A DNA stretch of 64,000 bases, from the NCBI GenBank assembly GCA_021772075.1, contig JAETNQ010000014.1, positions 1 to 64,000 on the forward strand. Reading direction: 5' to 3'. Under the pieces are notes generated by a model. The model ran no database searches and was not told where the DNA came from. It was given only the letters and a program-made list of their open reading frames with translations. How positions within the stretch are numbered: the first letter of the stretch is position 1; the number at the start of each line of letters is the position of its first letter. The position numbers and the translations under genes were made by a program. The stretch is from Lachnospiraceae bacterium (GTDB lineage: Bacteria > Bacillota > Clostridia > Lachnospirales > Lachnospiraceae). Below are positions 8,980 through 17,586 of the stretch, in pieces.

Positions 8980-10473
8980 CTATATCTCTCGCGTCGCCAT
9001 ATTCATGATTATTTCCTGAGATGCTTCGGAGATGTCAATTTCTCCTGTCTTCCTGCCTTCACACATAACAACGATACGGTCGCTCATTCTCAATATCTCC
9101 GTCATTTCAGAGGAAATCATAATGATTGATTTTCCCTCTTCCGCCAGCCGGTTCATCAATTTATATATTTCGTTCTTTGCACCGACATCGATACCTCTGG
9201 TAGGCTCGTCGAAAATCAGGATATCGCAGTTCCTGATCAGCCACTTCGCTATAACCACCTTCTGCTGGTTGCCGCCTGACAGATTCACTACCAACTGATC
9301 CACGCTGGGCGTTTTCGTCGCCAAGGAATCCACATAATCCTGTGCCGCCTTGTTTTCCGCCTTTTTATTAATAAACAAGCCCTTTACGAAGTTTTCCATC
9401 GTCGCCATGGTCGAATTTTCCGCTACCGACTTCTGCACAACGATACCGTAACGCTTGCGGTCCTCCGACAAATAACCGATGCCGCATTTTACAGCGTCCT
9501 CTGGGGAATTGATCTCTACTTTCTTTCCATTAATCGTGATGGTTCCGCCCGTTTTGGGATCCGCCCCGAAGATTGCGCGGGCCGTCTCCGTTCTTCCCGC
9601 TCCCATCAAGCCCGAGAAGCCAAGGATTTCTCCTTTACGAAGCTCGAAGCTGACATCCTGAACCATTTTTCCTGCATTTAAGTTTTCTACCTTAAGCACT
9701 ATGGGAGCGTCTTTTGCCACCGAGCTTTCCGTCTTCGGATCTTCATAGATAACACGCCCCACCATCATATTGATGATATCGTCCTTTGTACAATCATTGG
9801 TGATCAGCGTACCGACATAAGTTCCGTCCCTCATGACCGTTACCCTGTCCGTAATAACCTTAATTTCATCCATACGATGTGATATGTATACGATTCCAAG
9901 CTGCTGCTTGCGCAGATCCCGGATAATCTTAAAGAGTTCTTCGATCTCCGCCTCTGTCAGCGCTGCTGAAGGCTCATCGAAAATGATGACCTTTGCTTCA
10001 TGTGAAATAGCTTTTGCAATTTCACACATCTGCTGTTTGCCGACCGTCAGGTTTCCCATCATTTCCGTAGGATCGATATCGATGTTGAGCTTTTTAAACA
10101 GCTTTTCCGCTTCTTCGTTCATTTTCTTGTCATCGATACGGATGCCCTTCTTAAACTCCCTGCCGATGAAAATATTCTGCGCCACCGTCAGATGCCCAAG
10201 CATATTCAGCTCCTGGTGCACGATAACAATACCGGCATCCTGCGCATCCCTTGTGTTATGGAATTCCACTTCCTTGCCTTCATATACGATGCTGCCTGAA
10301 TCCTTTGTATAGATTCCTGTAAGAACCTTCATCAAAGTTGACTTGCCCGCGCCGTTTTCTCCCATCAGAGCGTGTACTTCGCCTTTTTTTACTTCAAAAT
10401 TTACATGATCCAATGCATGTACGCCCGGGAAAGATTTGTCTATATCTTTCATTGTTAAGATTATATCGCCCAT
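8980..10473 (-). CDS. Sugar ABC transporter ATPase with two NBDs (RbsA/MglA-like)
   Basis: A 497-residue protein with two fused nucleotide-binding domains, which powers sugar import from the cytoplasmic face. The first NBD has Walker A GENGAGKST near residue 40, signature LTVGKQQ and Walker B VIIFDEPSAAL. The second has the degenerate Walker A GLMGAGRTE usual for this family, signature LSGGNQQK and ILIFDEPTRGID. Length and degeneracy match RbsA/MglA. It lies between two permease genes in one operon. Confidence 0.93.
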   Translation of the reverse strand: MGDIILTMKDIDKSFPGVHALDHVNFEVKKGEVHALMGENGAGKSTLMKVLTGIYTKDSGSIVYEGKEVEFHNTRDAQDAGIVIVHQELNMLGHLTVAQNIFIGREFKKGIRIDDKKMNEEAEKLFKKLNIDIDPTEMMGNLTVGKQQMCEIAKAISHEAKVIIFDEPSAALTEAEIEELFKIIRDLRKQQLGIVYISHRMDEIKVITDRVTVMRDGTYVGTLITNDCTKDDIINMMVGRVIYEDPKTESSVAKDAPIVLKVENLNAGKMVQDVSFELRKGEILGFSGLMGAGRTETARAIFGADPKTGGTITINGKKVEINSPEDAVKCGIGYLSEDRKRYGIVVQKSVAENSTMATMENFVKGLFINKKAENKAAQDYVDSLATKTPSVDQLVVNLSGGNQQKVVIAKWLIRNCDILIFDEPTRGIDVGAKNEIYKLMNRLAEEGKSIIMISSEMTEILRMSDRIVVMCEGRKTGEIDISEASQEIIMNMATREI

Positions 10474-10527
10474 TCTTTTACCTTCGCCTTTCCAGATTTC
10501 TCATAATCATTTTTCGCCGCATAAACG

Positions 10528-11499
10528 TTAATTCTTTCTGCGCCTCGTGGCAACATCCGTATAAACCGCTACGATAACGATAATACCCGTAATAATGAGC
10601 TGATAGTCCTTGCTAAAGCCAATCGCCAGAATACCTTCCTGCAAAAGCGCTATAATAAACACGCCGATCACCGTGCCGCTGATGGAAGCAAGACCGCCGG
10701 CCATAGAAGTTCCGCCCATTACGCAGCCGGCAATGGCCTCATTATTATACGAATCGCCATACCCAGGCTGAACGGTAGTGTACGCCGCTACATAGAAAAT
10801 AGCCGCAATGCCGACCAATATGCCGCATATTATATATGCCAGCATCTCCCATTTCTTTACATTAACGCCGGAAAGCCTTACCGCCTCTTTGTTGCTTCCA
10901 AGGCTCAATATGTAACGTCCGGCCTTCGTCTGATTCAAAATAATGGAACAAATGACCGCGAATACGAGAAATATGACAAGCCCTACCGGGAAATTCCCCA
11001 TCTTTACAAAATTCCTGTACCATCCGTTCGCATCCACCGACTGCGGCCAGCTTACGGACTGCGTCTTTGTAAATACGGATGCAAGGCCTTTTGCTATATT
11101 CATGCTCGCCATCGAAATAATAAACGGCGGAACCGTCCAATACGCTACAAAATACCCGTTAAACACGCCGAACAGGCAGCCTACCAAAACACTGATCAGC
11201 AGACTGAGTACAAGCGGAACGCCATATTTTGTCAGGCAGTAGCCTGAAACCAGCGCGGAGCAGAACATGACAGGCCCGATGGAAAAATCGATGCCGCCGG
11301 TAGCGATAACAAACGTTACGCCTAACGACAAAAAGCCAAGAAAATACGCATAGTTCAATGCGCTCATAATTCTTTGTATGCCGGCGAATTTAGGACTCAG
11401 CATGCAAAAAATTGCATACATCAGTATAAGCACGCCACATAATACAATTCTGTTAATCCCAATTTTCTTCACGATTGGATTCTGTTTAATCTTTTCCAA
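10528..11499 (-). CDS. Sugar ABC transporter permease (RbsC-like) 2
   Basis: A 323-residue permease, paralogous to the one at 7953-8978, with ATGGIDFSIGPVM and LSLGSNKEAVRLSGVNV. It is the first gene of the transporter operon. I chose TTG at 11499 because GGAGGAAG lies 5-12 bases upstream of it; an upstream in-frame TTG at 11514 would place that GGAGG inside the coding region. No ATG fits. The next upstream gene (11751) is divergent, so the operon promoter lies between 11500 and 11750. Confidence 0.85.
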   Translation of the reverse strand: MEKIKQNPIVKKIGINRIVLCGVLILMYAIFCMLSPKFAGIQRIMSALNYAYFLGFLSLGVTFVIATGGIDFSIGPVMFCSALVSGYCLTKYGVPLVLSLLISVLVGCLFGVFNGYFVAYWTVPPFIISMASMNIAKGLASVFTKTQSVSWPQSVDANGWYRNFVKMGNFPVGLVIFLVFAVICSIILNQTKAGRYILSLGSNKEAVRLSGVNVKKWEMLAYIICGILVGIAAIFYVAAYTTVQPGYGDSYNNEAIAGCVMGGTSMAGGLASISGTVIGVFIIALLQEGILAIGFSKDYQLIITGIIVIVAVYTDVATRRRKN

Positions 11500-11688
11500 C
11501 TCTCTTCCTCCCAACTATATTTCGTTTGTCAACATAACCCTGCTTCTGCATCGGTAAATGCGCAGAACTGCTATAAATATTGATATTTATAATATTCCGA
11601 TGCGTTCCGCACCGGATTATGTCCGTTGTAATAACCGGCCTGCTGCTTTCCATCCGGCAAAAGCCGCCCCATATTTTTCTTCCGCCTC

Positions 11689-11717
11689 TTGCCAATGTAT
11701 AAGAATATCTTTATAAT
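11689..11717 (+). promoter_or_regulatory. Sigma-A-like promoter of the lipoprotein gene
   Basis: TTGCCA (11689-11694) and a perfect TATAAT (11712-11717) are separated by 17 bp, 34 bases before the ATG at 11751. Confidence 0.65.
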
Positions 11718-11750
11718 ATCATTGATTCTACATTCATAAGGAGATAATAT

Positions 11751-12272
11751 ATGAACGATTTCAATGGAAAATTTTCAAAACGATTTTATCTTTTCTTTCC
11801 GGCTCTGCTCGCCCTTGTCCTCTGCGCCTGCGGAAAAGAAGAAAACCCTGCCGCGCCCGTCTCGCCTTTTTCGGATTCCACCTGGGAATACACGGTGGAA
11901 GACATCCTGGCCTATGAAGGTTCCGAACCCGCAACCTACGACTCCGTATACGGCGGCATCTGTTATACTTATCCGAAACCCTATCAGAACCGCCAGGGAA
12001 CGATCAAATATATGTTTGACGACGAAGAGCGCCTGATGTGCGTCGCCTGGACCTGCGCCGCCGATGAAGAACAGGAACTTTATGATTTTTACGACCTCAT
12101 TGAAAAGGATATCAATTCACAGACCGGTGAAACGGGCAGTTCATCCCACGCCGGCCGCGTCTGGTACCGGGAGAACGGAAATATCATTTTAAGCCTTATG
12201 ATAACTTCCGATTTAAAAGCCATGCAATATGCCTATCTCCACCCCGATGTATCGAGTCCCCCAAAGGAATAG
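11751..12272 (+). CDS. Small lipoprotein of unknown function
   Basis: A 173-residue protein with a lipoprotein signal peptide ending LVLCAC; the lipidated Cys is the one before GKEENP (about residue 27). The mature domain is acidic and rich in aromatic residues (WEYTVEDILAYEG; FYDLIEKDI), with no family I recognise. AAGGAGAT precedes the ATG, and a good promoter and a strong terminator flank it, so it is probably a monocistronic unit. It is divergent from the sugar transporter operon. No functional link to that operon is visible. Confidence 0.75.
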   Translation: MNDFNGKFSKRFYLFFPALLALVLCACGKEENPAAPVSPFSDSTWEYTVEDILAYEGSEPATYDSVYGGICYTYPKPYQNRQGTIKYMFDDEERLMCVAWTCAADEEQELYDFYDLIEKDINSQTGETGSSSHAGRVWYRENGNIILSLMITSDLKAMQYAYLHPDVSSPPKE

Positions 12273-12374
12273 CTATGCCTACTAACGTATTTATTATATA
12301 AATTATAGCTCTTCTTTTAAATTGAATTTCTTACAAAAAAGGGTTAAAAATTTACTACCCCCAAATTTAGATAT

Positions 12375-12420
12375 GGAATACCCGCCCCTGATACGGGCCG
12401 GGTATTCCATTTTCTTTTTT
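12375..12420 (+). terminator. Intrinsic terminator after the lipoprotein gene
   Basis: GGAATACCCG (12375-12384) pairs with CGGGTATTCC (12399-12408), with a short GC-rich loop, and is followed by ATTTTCTTTTTTATTTTTT. It may also stop the convergent aldo/keto reductase transcript. Confidence 0.8.
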
Positions 12421-12432
12421 ATTTTTTCTGCC

Positions 12433-13443
12433 TTACGCTTTTGTTATGCTTCCGTCCGGATCCCATAAGTCTTCCCAGCCGGAGGCGCCTTGCCATAAAA
12501 ATACCTGTCCTTTGATCAGCCGGCAGTTTTTATCCGCTTTCTGTATTTTTTCCATTTCCTCTGTTGTCAGCGGATCTTCCGTCACGCACCTGAGATTGCT
12601 CAGATACTGCGGCTCTTTCACGGAAAACGGTATCGGTATCTGCCCTCTTTGCGCCGCCCATTTCAGGCAGATGACTGCCGGATGCACATGATGGGCTTCT
12701 GCTATTTCAACAATCTCCGCCATCTGCGTGTCGGCCACATCCTCGCTCGTCCTGTCCCTCTCCGGCCTCGAAGGAGAGCCGATCGGGCAATACCCTATCG
12801 GTTGTATGCCATGGTCCAGGGCATATGCAAAAAGCTCTTCCTGCTGGAAACTGGGATGGCATTCCATCTCCAGCGCGGCCGGCCGGATCCTGCACAACGG
12901 CAGCACCGCTTCCAGCTTCGGAATCGTCATATTAGACATTCCTATATAACGCACCAGCCCTTTGTCCGCCAATTCCTCGCACTGTCTCCATGTATCCATA
13001 AATTCATCGATGGAAAAAGGCTTGGAATCGGGATTCCTGGAATCGCCGCTGCAGCCGGGCGCATGATAGTTCGGGAAAGGCCAATGCACAAAATACAAAT
13101 CGATATGGTCCAGCCGCAGGTCCTGCAGGCTCTTCTCGCAGGAACGCAGTACCTCCCGGTGCATATCGTTCCATACTTTTGAAGTAATGAACAGCTCTTC
13201 CCTTTTAATATCAGACTCCGCAAAAACTCTTTGAAGCACCTCGCCGATCCTGTCTTCGTTCTGATATACCGACGCGCAGTCGATCAGCCGGTAACCGCTT
13301 AAAATCGCTCCAAATACCGCATTACTCACCTGTTCCGGCGTATATTTATCTGATCCGAAAGTCCCAAGCCCGACGGCGGGTATTTCTTCTCCTGTATACA
13401 ATTTCCTTTTTGGAACATCGGCAGGATTAATTTTATGATCCAT
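12433..13443 (-). CDS. Aldo/keto reductase
   Basis: A 336-residue NAD(P)H-dependent oxidoreductase with a TIM-barrel fold. The catalytic tetrad is visible: Asp and Tyr in DCASVYQNED, Lys in ITSKVWND and His in FVHWPFP. EAVLPLCRIRPAALEMECHP and the C-terminal WAAQRGQIPIPFSVKEP are the usual cofactor-side blocks. It lies 43 bp downstream of a zinc alcohol dehydrogenase on the same strand, so both probably act on the same carbonyl/alcohol pair. In this fucose-rich region it is a candidate lactaldehyde or sugar-aldehyde reductase, by context only. Confidence 0.88.
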   Translation of the reverse strand: MDHKINPADVPKRKLYTGEEIPAVGLGTFGSDKYTPEQVSNAVFGAILSGYRLIDCASVYQNEDRIGEVLQRVFAESDIKREELFITSKVWNDMHREVLRSCEKSLQDLRLDHIDLYFVHWPFPNYHAPGCSGDSRNPDSKPFSIDEFMDTWRQCEELADKGLVRYIGMSNMTIPKLEAVLPLCRIRPAALEMECHPSFQQEELFAYALDHGIQPIGYCPIGSPSRPERDRTSEDVADTQMAEIVEIAEAHHVHPAVICLKWAAQRGQIPIPFSVKEPQYLSNLRCVTEDPLTTEEMEKIQKADKNCRLIKGQVFLWQGASGWEDLWDPDGSITKA

Positions 13444-13486
13444 TTATACTTTCCTCCCCGTTTTCTCAGCGTTTCCCAACGTACTC

Positions 13487-14539
13487 TCAGTCTTCAAAAG
13501 TTACGGCCACTTTACCGCACTGTCCCCCGGCCATAAGAGCGTACGCCTCGCCCGCCTTTTCCAACGGGAATTCGTGGGTAATCAGATCTTCCGGATGGAT
13601 TCCCCATCTGACCAGACGTTCCACCAGTTCTTCCATTCTCCACAATGATGTTACCCAAGAACCGAAAATCGTCTTCTGTCCATGGATGATATCCGGACTC
13701 GGATTAAAAGTACAGGTTCCGCCTTCTCCTACAAACGCGATCTTTCCCCATTCCCTTGTCGCCCTGATGGCAAGCTGCCTTCCTGCATCGTTCGCGCTGG
13801 CATCGATTGCCCGCTCCACGCCTTTGCCGCCTGTTACCGCAAGGATCTGATCCAAAGTATCTTCTCCAGGCTTAAACACATGATCCACAAGACCCAGTCT
13901 CTTTGCCAGGTCGATACGGTAATCGTTCATTTCCACGCCGATCAGCTGATTCGCCCCCATGCATTTTGCCAGCATCAATGCCGCAAGCCCCACCGGGCCA
14001 AGCCCCGTTACAAGCACCGCGTCGTTGCCGCAAATGCCGATTTTCTCGATCGCTTCATACACGGTGCCGAACCCGCACGCCACCTGCGCGCCGTCCTTAT
14101 AACTCAGTTCATCCGGCAATGCGATCAAATCCTTCTCTTCTGCCAGTATGTAAGGAGCCATTCCTCCGTTCCTCTGCCATCCGTAAGCCTGCCTGTGTTC
14201 GCTCGTACAAGAAATATAATACCCCCTCCGGCAGTCATTGCATACGCCGCATCCCGAAATATGGTAAACAATGACCCGGTCGCCTTTCTTAAAGCGTTTC
14301 AGGCCTTCTCCTTCTTCTACAATCACGCCGCAAGGCTCATGCCCTGCAACCGTGCCGGGTATATATCCTTCCGGCCCTTTTCCTACATGCTCCCTGTAAA
14401 TACAGCGGATATCGCTCCCGCAGATCGTCGTCGCCTTCGTCTGCACCAGAACCTGTCCGTGCCCCGGCTTCGGCACATCAAACTCCTTCAACTCTACCGT
14501 GCTGTTTCCGGGCAGTATAGCCCCCATCATTTTGCTCAT
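13487..14539 (-). CDS. Zinc-dependent medium-chain alcohol/polyol dehydrogenase
   Basis: A 350-residue MDR-family dehydrogenase. The catalytic zinc ligands are likely in TTICGSDIR (Cys) and GHEPCGVI (His-Glu). The structural zinc lobe is CGVCNDCRRGYYISC. The Rossmann motif is VTGLGPVGLAA, near residue 175. The start is ATG at 14539, with AGGAGG upstream. It resembles sorbitol/threonine dehydrogenases; the substrate is unknown. It is the first gene of a pair with the aldo/keto reductase. About 140 bp upstream begins a large palindromic element. Confidence 0.88.
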   Translation of the reverse strand: MSKMMGAILPGNSTVELKEFDVPKPGHGQVLVQTKATTICGSDIRCIYREHVGKGPEGYIPGTVAGHEPCGVIVEEGEGLKRFKKGDRVIVYHISGCGVCNDCRRGYYISCTSEHRQAYGWQRNGGMAPYILAEEKDLIALPDELSYKDGAQVACGFGTVYEAIEKIGICGNDAVLVTGLGPVGLAALMLAKCMGANQLIGVEMNDYRIDLAKRLGLVDHVFKPGEDTLDQILAVTGGKGVERAIDASANDAGRQLAIRATREWGKIAFVGEGGTCTFNPSPDIIHGQKTIFGSWVTSLWRMEELVERLVRWGIHPEDLITHEFPLEKAGEAYALMAGGQCGKVAVTFED

Positions 14540-14595
14540 ACCTCTTTTTCCTCCTTTTTATATTTTGCTTTTTCTGTCTCGTTTCTTATAATTTT

Positions 14596-14623
14596 ATTAT
14601 ACTTTATTCCTTTTCTTGCGTAA
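14596..14623 (-). promoter_or_regulatory. Candidate promoter of the alcohol dehydrogenase gene
   Basis: On the minus strand TTACGC (14623-14618) and a perfect TATAAT (14601-14596) are separated by 16 bp, about 55 bp upstream of the ATG. Confidence 0.45.
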
Positions 14624-14679
14624 GAGCTTCTTTTGACATTTTGCGCTTTTTTATGTCGTGTTGGCGAAGGTTTTTGGAA

Positions 14680-15010
14680 ATCAATTTTGGGGGAGGGGCG
14701 GAGGGAAGGAGGGAAGATCGGGGCGGGAAGCGGCGGGCAGGCGGCAGGGGGGGATTTTGACTGGAGCTTCCAATCAGATTTTACTAATGAAATGGGTAAA
14801 TGTTATGGCGCCGATCGGGGCGGAAGCAAAGGGCATCCATGCCCATGCTTCCTGAAATCGCCATCCATGGCGATTTCCCCCTGGGCTTTCGACCATTTCA
14901 CAAGTAAAATGCTGATTGTACGCAACAGTCAAAATCCCCCCCCTGCCGCCTGCCCGCCGCTTCCCGCCCCGATCTTCCCTCCTTCCCTCCGCCCCTCCCC
15001 CAAAATTGAT
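14680..15010 (-). repeat. Long palindromic element, copy 1
   Basis: This accounts for most of the 742-bp gap between the dehydrogenase gene and the next AraC gene. Outer arms 14680-14763 and 14926-15010 are complementary over about 84 bp with a single one-base bulge; they are strikingly purine-rich on the left and pyrimidine-rich on the right. Inside, CAATCAG...GAAATGG near 14772-14794 pairs with its counterpart near 14892-14917. Two compact hairpins follow: GGAAGCA..TGCTTCC around GGGCATCCATGCCC (14822-14852), and GAAATCGCCAT/ATGGCGATTTC (14854-14877). Read on the minus strand, the core aligns end to end with copy 2 at 28264-28667. No convincing protein is encoded. Confidence 0.9.
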
Positions 15011-15281
15011 CCCCATACATCCCGGTACCTCTTGCATCCCTCCATAAACTAACGTATAGTATATTAAAGTGCAGGAAAACAAAATATATAAGCGGAACGC
15101 CTACGCCCCTGCTGTATATATAACCAACAGGGTACAGGTATGCGAAAGTTCTTTCGATAACTGTTGCTGGCAGAATGCGCACAAATTTCTTTGCCTCCAT
15201 TTTTGGGCGCCCTCCGCCTCCACAGCCTCCCGAAAGCCCTTCCATACATGCCCCTGTCCCCGCTTCCAAGGAGGCTCCTTT

Positions 15282-16154
15282 ATGCTAAAACGCTTAGACC
15301 ATTTCGACCTTCATTTCTCCCTTGGAGAATATGATTTCCATATTTCCAATATTGTCCTGGAGCGCTTCGAGCGCTCTATCCCGCTCCACAGCCACAGCAA
15401 AAACAGCTATGAGATCCATTATATCCCCTTTGGCTATGGAAACGCTTCCATCGAAGGAAAACCCTATGATATCGTTCCTAATACGCTTTTTATTACCGGC
15501 CCTTTTATCGAGCATTCCCAGATCCCTGATCCGGAGGATCCTATGTGCGAATATTGTATTTACTTAAAAATAGGACGCTGCCCTTCCCCATCCCCTTCTT
15601 CCGCAGAAAAAAGCCTTGCCAGGGCTTTCCGGCAGACCGGTTTCTGGTTCGGGCAGGATAACCAGGATATCCATTCGCTGATGAAGCAGCTTTTTTTCGA
15701 GCTGGAACACCGCTATACCGGCTACTCCATCCAGGCGGAGATTCTTTTGAAGCAGCTGATCATCAAGCTGGTGAGAAATTATGAGGGAAGGATGGAAACA
15801 AATTCCTATACCGATGCCCCTAATTTATTTGACAACAAATACTTGATTATTGAGGAATGTTTCCTCTATGAATACCGGACGCTTACTCTCGACACACTGT
15901 CCGCCCGCCTCGGACTGGGCATCCGCCAGACGGAGCGTCTGCTGAAGCTTCATTATGGCAAGACTTTTTTGCAGAAAAAAACAGAAGCACGCATGTCTGC
16001 CGCTTCCATTCTTTTGCAAAATCCTTCCCTGTCGATTACACAAATTGCAGAAGATACCGGTTACTCCTGCGTCGAGCATTTTTCCGCCTCGTTCAAGCGC
16101 TATTATGGCCAAAGCGCCACCGCTTACCGGAAACAATTTTCCGCCTCCCCTTAA
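15282..16154 (+). CDS. AraC-family regulator
   Basis: A 290-residue regulator, with its start set at ATG 15282 because AAGGAGG lies 8 bases upstream; the open frame extends further 5' but that part looks non-coding. The N-terminal cupin domain has IPLHSHSKNSYEIHYIPFG. The C-terminal double helix-turn-helix includes TLDTLSARLGLGIRQTERLL and ITQIAEDTGYSCVEHFSASFKRYYG. Its target is unknown. It is divergent from the dehydrogenase/reductase pair but separated from it by the palindromic element. Its stop codon shares the bases TTAA with the stop of the convergent gene. Confidence 0.85.
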   Translation: MLKRLDHFDLHFSLGEYDFHISNIVLERFERSIPLHSHSKNSYEIHYIPFGYGNASIEGKPYDIVPNTLFITGPFIEHSQIPDPEDPMCEYCIYLKIGRCPSPSPSSAEKSLARAFRQTGFWFGQDNQDIHSLMKQLFFELEHRYTGYSIQAEILLKQLIIKLVRNYEGRMETNSYTDAPNLFDNKYLIIEECFLYEYRTLTLDTLSARLGLGIRQTERLLKLHYGKTFLQKKTEARMSAASILLQNPSLSITQIAEDTGYSCVEHFSASFKRYYGQSATAYRKQFSASP

Positions 16155-16600
16155 AAAATGCCCAGTATTTTCTCGCGGAATCCGCTGTGGATCGTATCAT
16201 AATCGGCATAGTTGATCCGGCTGTTCCTAAAGCGGTCCCCCCATTCGCCGCAGACAGCATCCGCCACCATTTTGGCATGGCCGCTGCCTGTCATTAAAAT
16301 AGCCGGGAAAGTATAATATATCATAAAGAAATTCAAATCGGCCTGCACCCTGCCGTTTATCTTTCCTTTTACCGTATAATTCCGCTCCACCCTGTCCACG
16401 AAATCCGAAGCGATTTCCTTCGCCGCTCTTTCTTTATCTTCTGCCGCTTCCATATGCTCCATCATCTCCGAAAAGTAATGCCCATGCTCCTCCCGGAAAC
16501 CGATCATATTTTTTTCATAGGATGCCTTTTTCAGCTTTTTCATCATTGTCTGCATATTCTCGAATATTTTCTCCACGCCTTCCAACATTTTACTATCCAT
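16151..16600 (-). CDS. Uncharacterised 149-aa protein, last gene of the YesMN/SBP operon
   Basis: I do not recognise a family. The protein is soluble, mostly helical and charged, with no signal peptide. The N-terminal third is Met/Lys-rich (MLEGVEKIFENMQTMMKKLKK) and the C terminus ends FREKILGIF. AGAAAGG precedes its ATG, and the start lies 5 bp after the stop of the sugar-binding protein gene, so it is co-transcribed with a sugar-sensing two-component system. A regulatory or adaptor role is possible but unproven. It overlaps the convergent AraC stop by 4 bases. Confidence 0.6.
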   Translation of the reverse strand: MDSKMLEGVEKIFENMQTMMKKLKKASYEKNMIGFREEHGHYFSEMMEHMEAAEDKERAAKEIASDFVDRVERNYTVKGKINGRVQADLNFFMIYYTFPAILMTGSGHAKMVADAVCGEWGDRFRNSRINYADYDTIHSGFREKILGIF

Positions 16601-16605
16601 CCTTT

Positions 16606-17586
16606 CTATTCCTCTCTAAAAGGAAATAATAATTTCTGATTTTCTTCCGTATATACGCTGTCATTGCTGATCAATTCGCAGCCGGAATCGATATGTTTTG
16701 CCACTTTTTCCCCGTTCAGGAGCCTTGCTGCGGCCTCTACGCCCAGATAACCCATTTTGAAGGGATTCTGGATCACAATAATTTCAAAGATGCCTTCTTC
16801 TAAAAACTGTATTTCCTCCAGGGAACTGTCGATGCCGACTACCCGGATATCCTGCCTCCCTTTTTCCTTGATCGCCCTGGCGGCCCCGACTGCAGAATAT
16901 TCGTTCAATCCGGCCACCAGGTCGATATCCGGATATTTTTCCATCAGCTCCATCATCAGCAAATATGCTTTATCATAATCGGAATCGCAAAACACCACGT
17001 CCACGATCTTGTCCTCGTATTCCCCGAGTCCTTTTCTCACTCCCTCTTCCCGCTCTATGGCGGTGGAAGACCCCTCCACATGGCCGATAATGGCGATCTG
17101 GGATTCTTCCGTGGCGTACTGCCTCATATAATCCCCTTCCACTTCTCCCAGTTTTACGTTATCCGTCGTGATAACCGTATCCGCAATATCCTCGTCGATC
17201 TCCGAATCCACCAATATCAGCGGAATTCCGCTTTCCACTATTTTTTTCGCATAAGGAGTCGTCTCCGTAAAACTGGAAGGCGTCAGCAGAATGGCGGACG
17301 GATTCTGTTCGACCGCCCATTCAATCAAGGCATTCTGTTCTGCATAATCATCTTCTGTTTCCGGCGCCACTATGGTGAGATCCATATTGTTTTCAGCGGC
17401 TGCCATTTCCACCCCTTCAATCAGCAGCTTCCAGAAGTCGTTGTCTTCATCGATTACCTTCGGAATAAAAATAATGCTGTTTTTCCCATCATCCCTTCTT
17501 CTGTTATTCCAAAAGAAAATGCCCAAAAGCGCCAGCGCTGTAATGGCCGCCGCCCATAACAGCGCAGTCTTCCTATGTACTTTCAT
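16606..17586 (-). CDS. Membrane-anchored sugar-binding protein linked to the sensor kinase
   Basis: A 326-residue periplasmic-binding-protein type 1 domain. It has an uncleaved-looking N-terminal anchor (residues about 8-26, LLWAAAITALALLGIFFW) and no lipobox Cys. IIFIPKVIDEDNDFWKLLIEG and AILLTPSSFTET are typical of ribose/galactose-type binders. The gene overlaps the 3' end of the histidine kinase gene by 14 bp, and no permease or ATPase is next to it. It is therefore more likely an accessory sensor that presents sugar to the kinase than a transport component. Confidence 0.8.
   Translation of the reverse strand: MKVHRKTALLWAAAITALALLGIFFWNNRRRDDGKNSIIFIPKVIDEDNDFWKLLIEGVEMAAAENNMDLTIVAPETEDDYAEQNALIEWAVEQNPSAILLTPSSFTETTPYAKKIVESGIPLILVDSEIDEDIADTVITTDNVKLGEVEGDYMRQYATEESQIAIIGHVEGSSTAIEREEGVRKGLGEYEDKIVDVVFCDSDYDKAYLLMMELMEKYPDIDLVAGLNEYSAVGAARAIKEKGRQDIRVVGIDSSLEEIQFLEEGIFEIIVIQNPFKMGYLGVEAAARLLNGEKVAKHIDSGCELISNDSVYTEENQKLLFPFREE

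Noticed and set aside
14633-15052. Open reading frames through palindromic element copy 1 (139 and 123 aa)
   Set aside because: They arise from the GC-rich complementary arms, mirror each other on both strands, have low-complexity Gly/Arg or Pro sequence and lack ribosome sites.
15069-15281. N-terminal extension of the AraC gene from 15069
   Set aside because: The 71 extra residues do not resemble AraC proteins, and a clear AAGGAGG sits just before ATG 15282.
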